Assembly: GCF_016862635.1 (NCBI RefSeq)
Contig: NZ_BONI01000001.1
Span: 248,001-312,000, forward strand
Length of the DNA stretch: 64,000 nt
Source: Catellatospora coxensis
GTDB taxonomy: Bacteria; Actinomycetota; Actinomycetes; Mycobacteriales; Micromonosporaceae
Reading direction: 5' to 3'
This document shows positions 9,448 to 23,053 of this stretch, in pieces. Every line of letters begins with the position of its first letter. Position 1 is the first letter of the stretch. The notes under the pieces are model-generated. The model had not been told where the DNA came from and did no database searches. It saw nothing but the letters and a program-made list of their open reading frames with translations. Position numbers and translations under genes: made by a program.

Positions 9448-10230
9448 ATGCCGCTCACCCCGGCCGACGTGCACAACGTCGCCTTTAAAAAGCCTCCGAT
9501 CGGCAAGCGGGGGTACGACGAGGAGGAGGTCGACGCCTTCCTCGATGAGGTCGAGCGCGAACTCGCCCGTTTGATCGAAGAGAACAGCGAACTGCGCATG
9601 CAGGTCGAGCGCGGTGGCGGCGGCCGCCCGGTCGGCGGCCCCGGCGGCCCCGACCCGCGGCTGGCGGCGGAGCTGAACGAGATGAAGGCTCAGCTCGACC
9701 GCATGCAGCGCGACAAGTCCGCGGCCGAGCAGGCCGCCCGCGCCATGCAGAACGAGCTGGAGCAGCTGCGCGGCGGCGGCATGGCGGCCGCGGCGGCGAT
9801 GTCCGGCCCCGAGGGCGAGCAGCAGGCCCTGCGCGTGCTGATGATGGCCCAGCGCACCGCCGACGACCACGTGTCCGACGCGCGCCGCGAGGCCGACAAG
9901 GTGCTGTCCGAGGCCCGCTCCAAGGCCGAGGAGGTCACCCGGGACGCCCGGGCGAAGGCCGACGCGCTGGAGCGCGACGCCCGCCAGCGCCACCAGGAGG
10001 CGATCAGCGGCCTGGACGCCAAGCGCACCGCGCTGCAGCAGCACATCGACACGCTCAAGCAGTTCGAGCGGGAGTACCGCACGCGCCTGAAGGCGTACCT
10101 GGAGAGCCAGCTGCGCGACCTGGAAGGCCGCGGCCAGAGCCTGGAGGCCGAGATCGGCCGCGAGGACCGTCCGGCCGGCGGCGGCCTGGCCGCCGCGGGC
10201 TCGGGTTCGGGCTCCTTCAACGGCCGCTGA
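9448..10230 (+). CDS. wag31: DivIVA/Wag31 polar growth determinant
   Basis: This coiled-coil protein marks cell poles and directs apical wall growth in actinobacteria. The N-terminal lipid-binding head MPLTPADVHNVAFKKPPIGKRGYDEEEVDAFLDEVE is followed by a first coiled coil, a Gly-rich hinge (RGGGGRPVGGPGG, near residues 54-66) and a second long coiled coil from about 70 to 235. The coil includes MMAQRTADDHVSDARREADKVLSEARSKAEE. The tail is Gly/Ser-rich. The 260-residue length fits Wag31. A perfect 9-bp GC stem follows 41 bases after the stop. Confidence 0.97.
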   Translation: MPLTPADVHNVAFKKPPIGKRGYDEEEVDAFLDEVERELARLIEENSELRMQVERGGGGRPVGGPGGPDPRLAAELNEMKAQLDRMQRDKSAAEQAARAMQNELEQLRGGGMAAAAAMSGPEGEQQALRVLMMAQRTADDHVSDARREADKVLSEARSKAEEVTRDARAKADALERDARQRHQEAISGLDAKRTALQQHIDTLKQFEREYRTRLKAYLESQLRDLEGRGQSLEAEIGREDRPAGGGLAAAGSGSGSFNGR

Positions 10231-10270
10231 GGCGGCTTCGCCACCGGGGTGACACGACCGGCGTCCCACG

Positions 10271-10294
10271 GGCGGTCCGTTTCGGCGGACCGCC
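10271..10294 (+). terminator. GC hairpin terminator after wag31
   Basis: GGCGGTCCG (10271-10279) and CGGACCGCC (10286-10294) form a perfect 9-bp stem with a 6-base loop and no U-tract, as common for actinomycete terminators. Confidence 0.6.
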
Positions 10295-10597
10295 GGGGCG
10301 CGGCGGGTCTCCCGGCGGCATGAACCACACCAGCACCACCAGTACCACCCCTCACGCACAGCCAGTGTCACCGCGGCAGCCTCACCCCTCGTCGCTGCCG
10401 ACGTACCGCAGATAGAAAACGAGCCTGGGTGCCTCCGAGCCGTGAGACGGCGCGGCGCCCCGGGTTCGCCGGTGCGGGACCCTCCCGCGCCGGTAGCGAG
10501 ACGGCGGGTTCGTGAGCGCTTCCCCCCGGGTGATGCCCAGGAGCGTGTCCCGGACCCGGCCGAGACCTGGATCTAGCCGACGCGGCGGGGGTGAGCT
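10295..10597. other. Non-coding gap, nothing recognised
   Basis: I see no plausible gene on either strand between the wag31 terminator and the next start. A weak TAGAAA hexamer near 10413 could be a -10 element. GGGGGTGAG directly precedes the GTG at 10598. Confidence 0.4.
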
Positions 10598-11260
10598 GTG
10601 ATAGTCGCAAGTCTGCTGCTCATCCTCGTTGCCGTTGTGCTGCTCGTGCTGGGGCTCACGGACGGATCGAGCGGTTTGCTCGTCGGTTCGATCGGCACCA
10701 GCCTGCTGGCCGCGGTCGCCCTCGTGGTGGGCGCACGTCAGGCCGCTGCCGCGCGTGCCGCGGCCGGGCTCCTCGACGATGACGAGGACGAGCAGTTCGA
10801 GGGTGACGAGGATGACGAACCGGTCGGCCGGCGTGCCGGCGGCCGGGCTGTGGTGCCGCCCCGGGTTCCCGAACGGGACGACTGGGACGACGAGCCGGTG
10901 CGCCAGCCGGTGCTCGGCCGCACCGACACCGAACCGATGTCCGCCGGATACCAGCAGACCGAGGTCATGCTGCCGGCGCAGGGCGCGGGCGGGCGGGCCG
11001 ACGATTTCGACGACGAGGACCCGCCGGACGAGCCGGTGGCGCAGCGCGTCTCGCCGGCCGACGCGGCGCGGATCGCCCGGATGTCGGCGGACGTCCTGGT
11101 GATCGACGGGAGGCCGCGTTACCACGTGGCCGGGTGTGTGCACCTGCTGGGACGGCCGTACGAGCCGCTGCCGGTTTCCGAGGCCGTCGACCTGGGCTTC
11201 AGCCCCTGCGGTCTCTGCGAGCCGGACAGCGCGCTGCTGGCCGACGCGCGCCGGGTCTGA
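10598..11260 (+). CDS. Membrane-anchored protein with C-terminal Cys-containing domain
   Basis: The function is unknown. Two adjacent hydrophobic segments (residues about 1-20 and 28-46) are followed by an acidic, disordered stretch rich in Asp/Glu (LLDDDEDEQFEGDEDDEP) and a compact C-terminal domain of about 60 residues. That domain reads RYHVAGCVHLLGR then LPVSEAVDLGFSPCGLCEPD. The spacing Y-H-x3-C-x2-L...A-x2-G-F-x-P-C-x2-C resembles Ada-type or other small Cys4/Cys3His metal-binding modules. That similarity is mine by eye. Start GTG 10598 has a strong ribosome site. It lies between wag31 and DUF167 with no overlap. Confidence 0.75.
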   Translation: MIVASLLLILVAVVLLVLGLTDGSSGLLVGSIGTSLLAAVALVVGARQAAAARAAAGLLDDDEDEQFEGDEDDEPVGRRAGGRAVVPPRVPERDDWDDEPVRQPVLGRTDTEPMSAGYQQTEVMLPAQGAGGRADDFDDEDPPDEPVAQRVSPADAARIARMSADVLVIDGRPRYHVAGCVHLLGRPYEPLPVSEAVDLGFSPCGLCEPDSALLADARRV

Positions 11261-11463
11261 CCGGCGCAGGTTCCACCGGTGTGCCCGCGATCTGTCCCGG
11301 GCGGGCACACCGACCGCGCGGCGCGCCGCCTTCACCGGCGGCGCGCCGGCGTGGTGCGCGGCCCAGGGCCCCGCAGGCTCGCCACGCCCCGCACCGCGGG
11401 CTCGCGGGCGCCGACTCCGGAGGTCCGCGACGTCGCCGTAACGTGCCTCCGGCACAATGGGTC

Positions 11464-11780
11464 ATGGCGCGTGATCGGTCCTCCTCGGTGACGGAACCCG
11501 CGGTCGTCGCGGTCCGGGTCAAGCCGGGCGCGGGCCGGACCAGGGTCGGCGGCGCGTACCCGGGCCCGCACGGCACCGCCCTGATCGTGGCGGTGCAGGC
11601 GCCCGCGGTGGACGGCCGGGCGACCGAGGCGGCCCGCCGTGCGCTGGCCGAGGCGCTGTGCCTGCCCGCGGCCACGGTCTCGCTGCGCACGGGCCTGGCG
11701 AGCCGGGACAAGCTCTTCCTGATCGAGACGCCGCCCGCCGACCTGGCGGACCGCCTGACCGCGCTGCACGAGGCGGCTCG

Positions 11781-11784
<4 letters not shown>
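11464..11784 (+). CDS. DUF167 (YggU-like) family protein
   Basis: The 106-residue product shows the DUF167 pattern VAVRVKPGAGRTRVGG...ALIVAVQAPAVDGRATEAARRALAEAL...VSLRTGLASRDKLFLIE. The family is often found beside yggT, although its biochemical role is unknown. ATG 11464 lacks a good ribosome site; CACAAT at 11453-11458 resembles a -10 box, so the transcript could be leaderless. The stop overlaps the GTG of the antiporter (GTGA). Confidence 0.88.
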
Positions 11785-13277
<1,493 letters not shown>

Positions 13278-13285
13278 GTGATATT

Positions 13286-13316
13286 GTCCCTTTTGCCAAA
13301 TTCACCAGAAAGGGAC
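13286..13316 (+). terminator. Possible terminator after the antiporter gene
   Basis: GTCCCTTT (13286-13293) pairs with AAAGGGAC (13309-13316) around a 15-base loop, 8 bases after the antiporter stop. The stem is short and there is no U-tract. Confidence 0.35.
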
Positions 13317-13514
13317 GGTCACGCGGCAATGTCCGGCATGACCGCGATGATCCGTGCCTTTCCTGCGGATACTTCGGATGCTTCCGGGGTACTCACAGGA
13401 ATTCGGCAGGCAGTGCGTGGCATGTTTGTGGACCGTCCATACGTTCCGTATTCTTGCCAGCCTATTGGAGTGCGCGGCGTGAGCCGCGCGCCCGTTTTGC
13501 ATCTGGGGGACGCC

Positions 13515-14294
13515 ATGGCCGAGAGGGCAGGCGGGAGCAAGACCGGAGCGGCGGCGAAGAAGGCCGTCGCGAAGACCACCGCGGCGCCGAAACGCTCCGT
13601 GAAGACAGTGGCCGCGGGGGCGGCCACGGCTAAGGGGGAGACGGTGACGGCTACCTCAGACACCACTGCCCGCAAGCGCGCGGCCGGCCCGGCCGCGCCC
13701 GAGCGGAAGACGGCGGCCAAGCCCGCCGCGGCGGCCGCCGACGCCAAGAAGTCGGCGAGCGCCACCCCGACCACCCGGCGGCGTGCCGCCGGGACGGAAG
13801 AGAATCCCCCTGCCCAGGCAACGCCGAGCGCCGCCACGTCCGCGGCCGAGGGAGCGACCATGGTCAAACCTGCCGAGTCCAAGACCGCCAGCCGTACGGC
13901 CGCCAAGGCGACCACGGTGAAGAAGGGTGATCGCAGCGCCGCGGAGACCGAGAAGATCCGCCTGGCGCTGACCGCGCGCCGCGACGAGCTGCAGGAGGAG
14001 TACGACCACACGCTCGTCGAGATCGCGGAACTGCAGCGCGACCGGCTCACCGACTCGGCCGGTGACGACCAGGCCGACACCGGCACCAAGACGTTCGAGC
14101 GCGAGCAGGAGATCACCCTCGCGAACAACATCCTGGAGCGGATCACCCAGGTGGAGCGCGCGCTGGAGCGCCTCGACGAGGGCAGCTACGGGTGGTGCGA
14201 GAAGTGCGGCAACCCCATCCCGGTGGAGCGGCTGGCCGCGTTCCCGTCCGCCACGCTGTGCGTGACCTGCAAGCAGCTGGAAGAGCGCCGCTAG
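13515..14294 (+). CDS. DksA/TraR-type zinc-finger protein with histone-H1-like tail
   Basis: The 259-residue product splits in two. Residues 1 to about 150 are Lys/Ala/Thr/Pro-rich with repeated KTA/AAK blocks (AAAKKAVAKTTAAPKRSVK), like the basic tails of HupS or H1-like nucleoid proteins. The C-terminal 110 residues carry a coiled coil (ALTARRDELQEEYDHTLVEIAELQRDR) and the DksA/TraR finger YGWCEKCGNPIPVERLAAFPSATLCVTCKQLEE with all four Cys. DksA proteins act on RNA polymerase. The basic tail suggests additional DNA contact, which is inference. ATG 13515 follows GGGGGA; the open frame upstream to 13278 looks non-coding. Confidence 0.88.
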   Translation: MAERAGGSKTGAAAKKAVAKTTAAPKRSVKTVAAGAATAKGETVTATSDTTARKRAAGPAAPERKTAAKPAAAAADAKKSASATPTTRRRAAGTEENPPAQATPSAATSAAEGATMVKPAESKTASRTAAKATTVKKGDRSAAETEKIRLALTARRDELQEEYDHTLVEIAELQRDRLTDSAGDDQADTGTKTFEREQEITLANNILERITQVERALERLDEGSYGWCEKCGNPIPVERLAAFPSATLCVTCKQLEERR

Positions 14295-14375
14295 GGCCCG
14301 GTTGCCGGCCGGGCGGGCCGACCCGGCATGATCGTATGAAGGGCGCAGCCGCGCCGTGACTTGGGGAGTGTGTCG

Positions 14376-14996
14376 GTGGACCAGGACAGCGAACGGGAAC
14401 CGGAGCACTCCCCACGTCGGATCAGCCGCGGCGCGGCGTTGTCGACCCTCGTCGGGATGGCCCTGTTCGCGATCGTGCTGGACCTGGTCACCAAGGAGTG
14501 GGCGACGAAGCTGGACCCGCACGAGCCGATCAGGCTGCTCGGCGGCGCGGTCTACATGTCGCTGACCCGCAACAGCGGGGCGGCGTTCAGCCTCCTGGAA
14601 GACCACACCTACATCTTCCCGATCATCGCGCTGATCGTGCTCAGCGTGCTCGGCTACATGGCCCGGCGGCTGCGCTCGCTGCCCTGGGCGATCGCGCTCG
14701 GCATGATCATCGGAGGCGTGTTCGGCAACCTGGTCGACCGCGTCTTCCGCGCCCCGGCTCCGTTCCACGGGCACGTGGTCGACTTCATCAGCGTGTTCGA
14801 CGCGCACGGCCGGGCCTTCCCGATCTTCAACGTCGCGGACATGGCGCTGGTCGGCGGCGTGAGCCTGGCGATCCTGCTGGAACTGCAGGGCCGCCAGCGC
14901 GACGGCAGCCGCATCACGTCCGAGAAGGACGCCGACGCCGACGACGAGCCTGCCCCGCCGGCCGCCGTCGGTTCCGAGCACGGGTCCCGGGCATGA
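14376..14996 (+). CDS. lspA: Lipoprotein signal peptidase LspA
   Basis: LspA is a membrane aspartyl protease that removes signal peptides from prolipoproteins. The 206-residue product has four membrane segments, the DLVTKEWA helix, [12 protein letters not shown], and both catalytic Asp motifs: [12 protein letters not shown] and [14 protein letters not shown]. An acidic tail of about 30 residues follows TM4. GTG 14376 is chosen because GGGGAG lies 7 bases upstream. The stop overlaps the rluD start (ATGA), the common lspA-rluD pairing. Confidence 0.96.
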   Translation: MDQDSEREPEHSPRRISRGAALSTLVGMALFAIVLDLVTKEWATKLDPHEPIRLLGGAVYMSLTRNSGAAFSLLEDHTYIFPIIALIVLSVLGYMARRLRSLPWAIALGMIIGGVFGNLVDRVFRAPAPFHGHVVDFISVFDAHGRAFPIFNVADMALVGGVSLAILLELQGRQRDGSRITSEKDADADDEPAPPAAVGSEHGSRA

Positions 14997-15931
14997 CGGC
15001 GAGGGGGGAGACCCGCTCCCTGCCGGTCCCGGACGGGCTCGACGGGATGCGGCTGGACCAGGCGGTGTCCCGGCTGTTCGGGCTGTCGCGCACCGCGGCG
15101 GCCACGCTCGTGGAATCCGGCGACGCCACCGTCGACGGCGTGCCTCGCGGCAAGTCCGACAAGGTCACCGGCGGCAGCTGGCTGGAGGTGACCCTGCCCG
15201 CCCCGCCCACGGCCCCCGCCGTGGTCGCCGAGCGGGTGGACGGCCTGCGGATCATCCACAGCGACGACGACATCGTGGTGGTGGACAAGCCGGTCGGCGT
15301 CGCGGCCCACCCCAGCCCCGGCTGGACCGGCCCGACCGTCATCGGCGGCCTGGCCGCGATGGGTCAGACCGTCGCGACCAGCGGCGCGGCCGAGCGGCAG
15401 GGCGTCGTGCACCGGCTGGACGTGGGCACCACCGGGCTCATGGTCGTCGCCAAGAGCGAGTCCGCGTACAGCGCGCTGAAGTGGGCCTTCAAGCACCGCG
15501 AGGTGGACAAGCGCTACCACGCCGTGGTGCAGGGACACCTCGACCCGCTGCGGGGCACGGTCGACGCCCCCATCGACCGCCACCCCACGCACGACTGGAA
15601 GTTCGCCGTGATGTCGGGCGGCAAGCCCAGCATCACGCACTACGACACGCTGGAGGCCTTCCCCTCCGCCAGCCTCGTCGACATCAGACTGGAGACCGGG
15701 CGCACCCACCAGATCCGGGTGCACTTCTCCGCTCTGCGGCACCCCTGCGTAGGCGACACCACCTACGGCGCCGACCCGACGCTCTCCGCCCGCCTCGGCC
15801 TGCACCGGCAGTGGCTGCACGCGCGGGAGCTCAGTTTCATCCACCCCGGCACCGGACAAGAGGTCCGGTTCGTCAGCGAGTACCCGCCAGATCTCGCGCA
15901 GGCTCTCACGCTGCTGCGCGAGGCTGGTTGA
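14993..15931 (+). CDS. rluD: RluD-family 23S rRNA pseudouridine synthase
   Basis: This enzyme converts uridine to pseudouridine in rRNA. The 312-residue product has an N-terminal S4-like RNA-binding domain ([32 protein letters not shown]) and an RsuA/RluD catalytic domain with [16 protein letters not shown], where Asp143 is the catalytic residue. It also has [30 protein letters not shown] and the closing [14 protein letters not shown]. It is translationally coupled to lspA. Whether it modifies the classical RluD sites (1911/1915/1917) cannot be told from sequence. Confidence 0.95.
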   Translation: MTARGETRSLPVPDGLDGMRLDQAVSRLFGLSRTAAATLVESGDATVDGVPRGKSDKVTGGSWLEVTLPAPPTAPAVVAERVDGLRIIHSDDDIVVVDKPVGVAAHPSPGWTGPTVIGGLAAMGQTVATSGAAERQGVVHRLDVGTTGLMVVAKSESAYSALKWAFKHREVDKRYHAVVQGHLDPLRGTVDAPIDRHPTHDWKFAVMSGGKPSITHYDTLEAFPSASLVDIRLETGRTHQIRVHFSALRHPCVGDTTYGADPTLSARLGLHRQWLHARELSFIHPGTGQEVRFVSEYPPDLAQALTLLREAG

Positions 15932-15976
15932 CACGCGCTCGCGCCCCCCGCGCGAGGCCGGATGAAGGGACGCCGG

Positions 15977-17011
15977 ATGCGCCCGCAAAGGTTCCTGCGG
16001 CATCTGGATCAGGTGATAGTGCCGCGGCTCGCGGGCGGCTTCGTCCGCATCGCGCGCGGGCGGCTGCGGTTGCGGCTGCTCACCGCGGCGGCGCTGGTCG
16101 GGGTCACCGGAGTGCTGCTGGCCGTGGTGTGGACCGCGCACCGCGGCACCACGGCCACCCCCGAGAGCACGCTCGGCGAGACGGTGCAGGTGGGCGTCGT
16201 GCAGGGGCAGTCGGTGCCGCTGTACGCCAGGCAGGCCCGCTCGGAGCTGGCCGGGCTGCTCAAGCGCCCCTCGGCCACGCCGGTGGAGACGTACGCCCTG
16301 GTCAGCCTCAAGGCATACCTGGCCCCCGAGCGGCTCACGCCGGTGCTCGGCGGCGTCTCGGTGGTCGAGGTCTACGCCCGCGTGCCGCTGGCCAAGACCC
16401 AGACCGCGTCGGTGCGCATACCCGCCTTCAAGATCCCTGAGGACGTGGTGGCCGGCATGAAGCAGGTCGCCGTGCGCAAGGACGCCGACGCGGCGGACTT
16501 CCAGGGCCTGGCCGGCAAGCTGACCACCGCGGACGCGGAGGAGGAGCGCCTGCGCGACACCTACCTGGGCGGCTCGGCGGTCGCCGAGGCCGAGGCCGAG
16601 GCCTACCGCACGGGCTGCACCTGCGTGTACGCCGCGGTGGTGCGGGCCACCCCGGCGGCGCTGGACCAGATCGCGTCCCGTCCCGAGGTGCGCGCGGTCG
16701 ACCCCGCGCCCGAGGTGCGGCGCCTGGACCGGGCGGTCTTCCTGCCCCCGCTGCCGGAGCAGGTCGGCCAGCTGGACCCGTCCGCCTCGGCCACGCCCGC
16801 CGCCTCGCCGAGCGCGTCGCCCAGCGCCACGCCCGGCGCCGAGCCGAGCGCGGAGCCGAGCGAAGGTCCCGGGGACGAGCCCAGCTCGTCACCCCCGGCG
16901 TCGCCGCACGCGTCTCCGGTGGCTGAGACCAGCCCGGCCGAGGACGGCACGGTTCCGGCGTCGCCGGCGCATGCCCCGTCGGCGGCGGCCTCCGACGCGG
17001 GGCAGGGGTGA
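15977..17011 (+). CDS. Single-pass membrane-anchored protein with Pro/Ser/Ala tail, unknown function
   Basis: I do not recognise a family. From ATG 15977 (AAGGGA upstream; ATG 15962 is an alternative) the product has 344 residues. A basic cytoplasmic N-terminus is followed by one membrane segment near residues 36-55 (LLTAAALVGVTGVLLAVVW), then an extracytoplasmic alpha/beta region of about 200 residues including GCTCVYAAVVRATPAAL. The final 85 residues are an Ala/Ser/Pro/Glu-rich tail (SASATPAASPSASPSATPG) typical of wall-spanning linkers. It starts 45 bases after rluD and may belong to that operon. Confidence 0.7.
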   Translation: MRPQRFLRHLDQVIVPRLAGGFVRIARGRLRLRLLTAAALVGVTGVLLAVVWTAHRGTTATPESTLGETVQVGVVQGQSVPLYARQARSELAGLLKRPSATPVETYALVSLKAYLAPERLTPVLGGVSVVEVYARVPLAKTQTASVRIPAFKIPEDVVAGMKQVAVRKDADAADFQGLAGKLTTADAEEERLRDTYLGGSAVAEAEAEAYRTGCTCVYAAVVRATPAALDQIASRPEVRAVDPAPEVRRLDRAVFLPPLPEQVGQLDPSASATPAASPSASPSATPGAEPSAEPSEGPGDEPSSSPPASPHASPVAETSPAEDGTVPASPAHAPSAAASDAGQG

Positions 17012-17231
17012 GGTCCCCCGCGGGTGTCCGCACCCTGCATCGAATGGCGTCGTTGAGCACGGGGAGACCCGGTTCGCAAGTGCTCTTCACCTCTTCTCGG
17101 CGGCAATCGGCCGTCAGGGTATGGAGGTGCGGGTGCCTGAACACATAGGGTGGTCAAGCCGGTGTCGGGGTGCGTAGCCTTGCACCGCGTTGATCATTGA
17201 TCACTATGGCAGGGCGGGGAGGGCGCACACC

Positions 17232-18278
17232 GTGGAGCGCAACGGCCAGCGGGGCGACGGCCCCACGGCTTGGGGCCGACCCGGCGAGCTGACGCCCGCC
17301 GAGGCGACCTCACGCTGGCGGGTGCTGCTCGACCGGGCCCGCGCCGCACCGCCGCGCGACCCCGCCCCGGCTGAGCCGTACCCGGCCGGACCGGCCACCG
17401 CCACGCCGAGCGGGCCCGCGTACGGCGCGCCGGCCGGGCGGATCGACTGGCGTCCCGCGGCTCCGGCCGGCGACGTCGACCACGCCGTCTCGGTGCTGCG
17501 CCGTGAACTGGGCGGGCCCAAGGTGCTGGCGTTCGCCAACCCCAAGGGCGGGGTGCACAAGACCACCGCCACCGTGCTCGCCGCGGCGACCATCGGCAGC
17601 GTGCGCGGGCGCGGCGTGCTGGCCTGGGACGACAACGAGCTGCGCGGCACGCTCGGGCTGCGGGCCGGCAGCGCCCGGCACGCGCGCACCATCCGGCACC
17701 TGCTCGCCGACCTGCTGGAGATCGAGAACGCGCCGATCGGCGAGCTGAAGGACCGGCTCGACGACTACCTGCGGCACGCCTCCGACGGGTCGTACGACGT
17801 GCTGGCCGGCGAGGAGAACCCGCGCTTCGCCCAGCGGCTGGACCAGCACACCGTGCGCCGGGTGCTGGAGCTGCTGTGCCGCACCCACGACGTCGTCTGC
17901 GTGGACACCGGCAACAACGTGGAGAGCGCCAACTGGCAGACCGTGATCCGCGCCGCGGACCAGCTCGTCATCACGACGGTGCCGCGCGAGGACGCCGCGT
18001 TCACCGCCGACTGGATGATCGACCTGCTGCACGAGATCGGCCTGGGCAAGCTCGCCGAGAACGCGGTGACGCTGCTGTCCTGCGCCACCCCGGGCACCTC
18101 GCCGCTGATGGAGGACCTGCGCAAGCACTTCGCCACGCGCACCCGCGCGGTGGTCGTGGTGCCGTTCGACCCGGCCCTGGAGACCGGCTCGTCGATCGAG
18201 TACGGCGCGCTCCAGCAGACCACGAAGCGGGCCTGGCTGAACGCGGCATCGGCGATGATCGAACCCTTCGCCCGGTGA
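17232..18278 (+). CDS. ParA/MinD-like P-loop ATPase
   Basis: The 348-residue product has about 100 Pro/Ala-rich N-terminal residues and then a ParA/MinD domain. The deviant Walker A reads FANPKGGVHKTTATVLAA; a His sits where Gly, Ser or Ala is usual. VLAWDDNELRGTLG follows, then VVCVDTGNNVESANW as Walker B and VITTVPREDAAFTADWMIDLL. Such proteins move or position cargo. No parB partner is adjacent. Related soluble ATPases (EspI-like) accompany type VII secretion loci, and a type VII-style effector locus lies 4 kb downstream, but any link is conjecture. GTG 17232 has GGGGAGGG 8 bases upstream. A TGATCATTGATCA dyad at 17191-17203 may be an operator. Confidence 0.82.
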   Translation: MERNGQRGDGPTAWGRPGELTPAEATSRWRVLLDRARAAPPRDPAPAEPYPAGPATATPSGPAYGAPAGRIDWRPAAPAGDVDHAVSVLRRELGGPKVLAFANPKGGVHKTTATVLAAATIGSVRGRGVLAWDDNELRGTLGLRAGSARHARTIRHLLADLLEIENAPIGELKDRLDDYLRHASDGSYDVLAGEENPRFAQRLDQHTVRRVLELLCRTHDVVCVDTGNNVESANWQTVIRAADQLVITTVPREDAAFTADWMIDLLHEIGLGKLAENAVTLLSCATPGTSPLMEDLRKHFATRTRAVVVVPFDPALETGSSIEYGALQQTTKRAWLNAASAMIEPFAR

Positions 18279-18368
18279 CGCCGGGCACCCCGGGAGCGGC
18301 GGGTGGAACGCGTCGGAGCGCAGGACTAGGCTGAGCGGTACCGTCTACAAGCTGGGGGTGGGTACGCC

Positions 18369-21905
<3,537 letters not shown>

Positions 21906-21963
21906 CCTAGGCGGACCCTGCGCGCGCCCGGGTGCGCTGCCCAGGGCGCGGCGCGCTTCGGCC

Positions 21964-22028
21964 ATGATCGCTGTTCTCGGTCAGGAAGTCAGGTCCGACC
22001 CGAGCTTCTGACCGGAGACAGCGATCAT
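21964..22028. terminator. Inverted repeat, family B copy 1, between convergent genes
   Basis: Left arm 21964-21988 (ATGATCGCTGTTCTCGGTCAG...) and right arm 22005-22028 (CTTCTGACCGGAGACAGCGATCAT by halves) pair with minor bulges. It sits between dnaE (+) and the EspC-like gene (-). A second copy with the same GATCGCxGT...GGTCxGAA core lies at 58945-59013. Confidence 0.75.
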
Positions 22029-22058
22029 CGCGCCAGAGCCTGCGGGCCGGCCGTGCGG

Positions 22059-22442
22059 TCAGACCGGGATGTCGGGGTGGTGGTTGCCGGCCTTCTCGGT
22101 GCGCTTGGACGCGGCGACATCGGTGTCGGTGGTGACGGTGGCGGCCTGGGTGATGTTGCCGCCCATCGACTCCAGGGCCGTGCCGACCTGCCGCCACAGG
22201 TTCAGGATGTTCGGCGCGATCTCCGAGTAGCCCTTGTCCAGGGCCTTGCCGACGTCGTCCATGCCCCACGGCCTGGCCTGCCCGGCCGACTCGATGCTCG
22301 CCCCGGTGCCGTTGCGCAGCGCCGTCACGTCCTTGCCGGCCGCCGTCATCCGGCTGCCCGCGTCGCGGGCCAGGTCGAGGTCGAGATGCGTGCCGTCGCC
22401 GCTGGGCCAGGCCATCGGGCGGATCGGGATCTCATCGCTCAT
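22059..22442 (-). CDS. EspC/WXG100-like type VII secretion-associated protein
   Basis: The 127-residue product is predicted largely helical: LDLDLARDAGSRMTAAGKDVTALRNGTG, then a turn and WGMDDVGKALDKGYSEIAPNILNLWRQVGTALESMG. The layout (two helices, an LWRQVG turn-like element, overall size) resembles EspC/WXG100-type proteins exported by type VII systems. Identity by eye is weak. Its start overlaps the YbaB-like stop by 11 bases, so the two are co-translated away from the giant toxin gene. Confidence 0.62.
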   Translation of the reverse strand: MSDEIPIRPMAWPSGDGTHLDLDLARDAGSRMTAAGKDVTALRNGTGASIESAGQARPWGMDDVGKALDKGYSEIAPNILNLWRQVGTALESMGGNITQAATVTTDTDVAASKRTEKAGNHHPDIPV

Positions 22443-22863
22443 CGCGCGGCTCCGGACGGTAGTCCATGATGTCGTCGTGCCGCTTGAGCAGGTCGTTCAT
22501 GTCGTTGGTGCGCAGGAACGTCACCGCCCCGGAGTCCGCCGGCATCACCTCGGCCATCAGGCTCGACACCCCCGCGCCCGCGGCGTCGGCCGCCTTCGCG
22601 ACCGTCTTGGTGATCTCCTCGGCGAGCCCCGCGGCACTGTAGGACCGCAGCGCGGCGGGCTCCAGCTCCAGCTTCACCAGCCGGCCGCGGGCGTCGACCG
22701 ACACCTTGATCAGGCCGTCGCGCGACTTCTCGGTCGCCCGGTAGGCCTTGAGCTTGGTCTGCAGGTCACCCATGCCGTTGCGCAGCCGGGTGTACTGGTC
22801 GTGCACCTGCGCGAAGCGTTCCCGCAGCGCCCAGTTGGCGTCGCGATCGGAGCGTTGTGCCAC
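22432..22863 (-). CDS. YbaB/EbfC-family protein of a toxin locus
   Basis: The 143-residue product from GTG 22863 (GGGGAGGAG directly upstream) has a long N-terminal helix (LRERFAQVHDQYTRLRNGMGDLQTKLKAYRATEKSRDGL). It then has the YbaB sheet IKVSVDARGRLVKLELEPAALRSYSAAGLAEEITKTVAKA. YbaB/EbfC proteins bind DNA non-specifically, and in actinobacteria such genes recur beside type VII-exported toxins. It is divergent from the toxin gene with a 190-base shared promoter region (22864-23053). Confidence 0.75.
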   Translation of the reverse strand: MAQRSDRDANWALRERFAQVHDQYTRLRNGMGDLQTKLKAYRATEKSRDGLIKVSVDARGRLVKLELEPAALRSYSAAGLAEEITKTVAKAADAAGAGVSSLMAEVMPADSGAVTFLRTNDMNDLLKRHDDIMDYRPEPRDER

Positions 22864-23053
22864 GGCGGCTCCTCCCCTGGTACGGCCGGTGACGCCGACT
22901 CTAGCCCGGATCTGCACCCCTCGCCGCAACCGGGTTGGCGCGCTCTTGTCCGGATCGAGTAACTTACCCAGAGCGCCTGCGCGCCACCGGATGTCCCGTG
23001 CTCCGAGCACGGACCGGACCGTGCGGGAGAGCCGAACTCTGGGGAGGGTGCGG

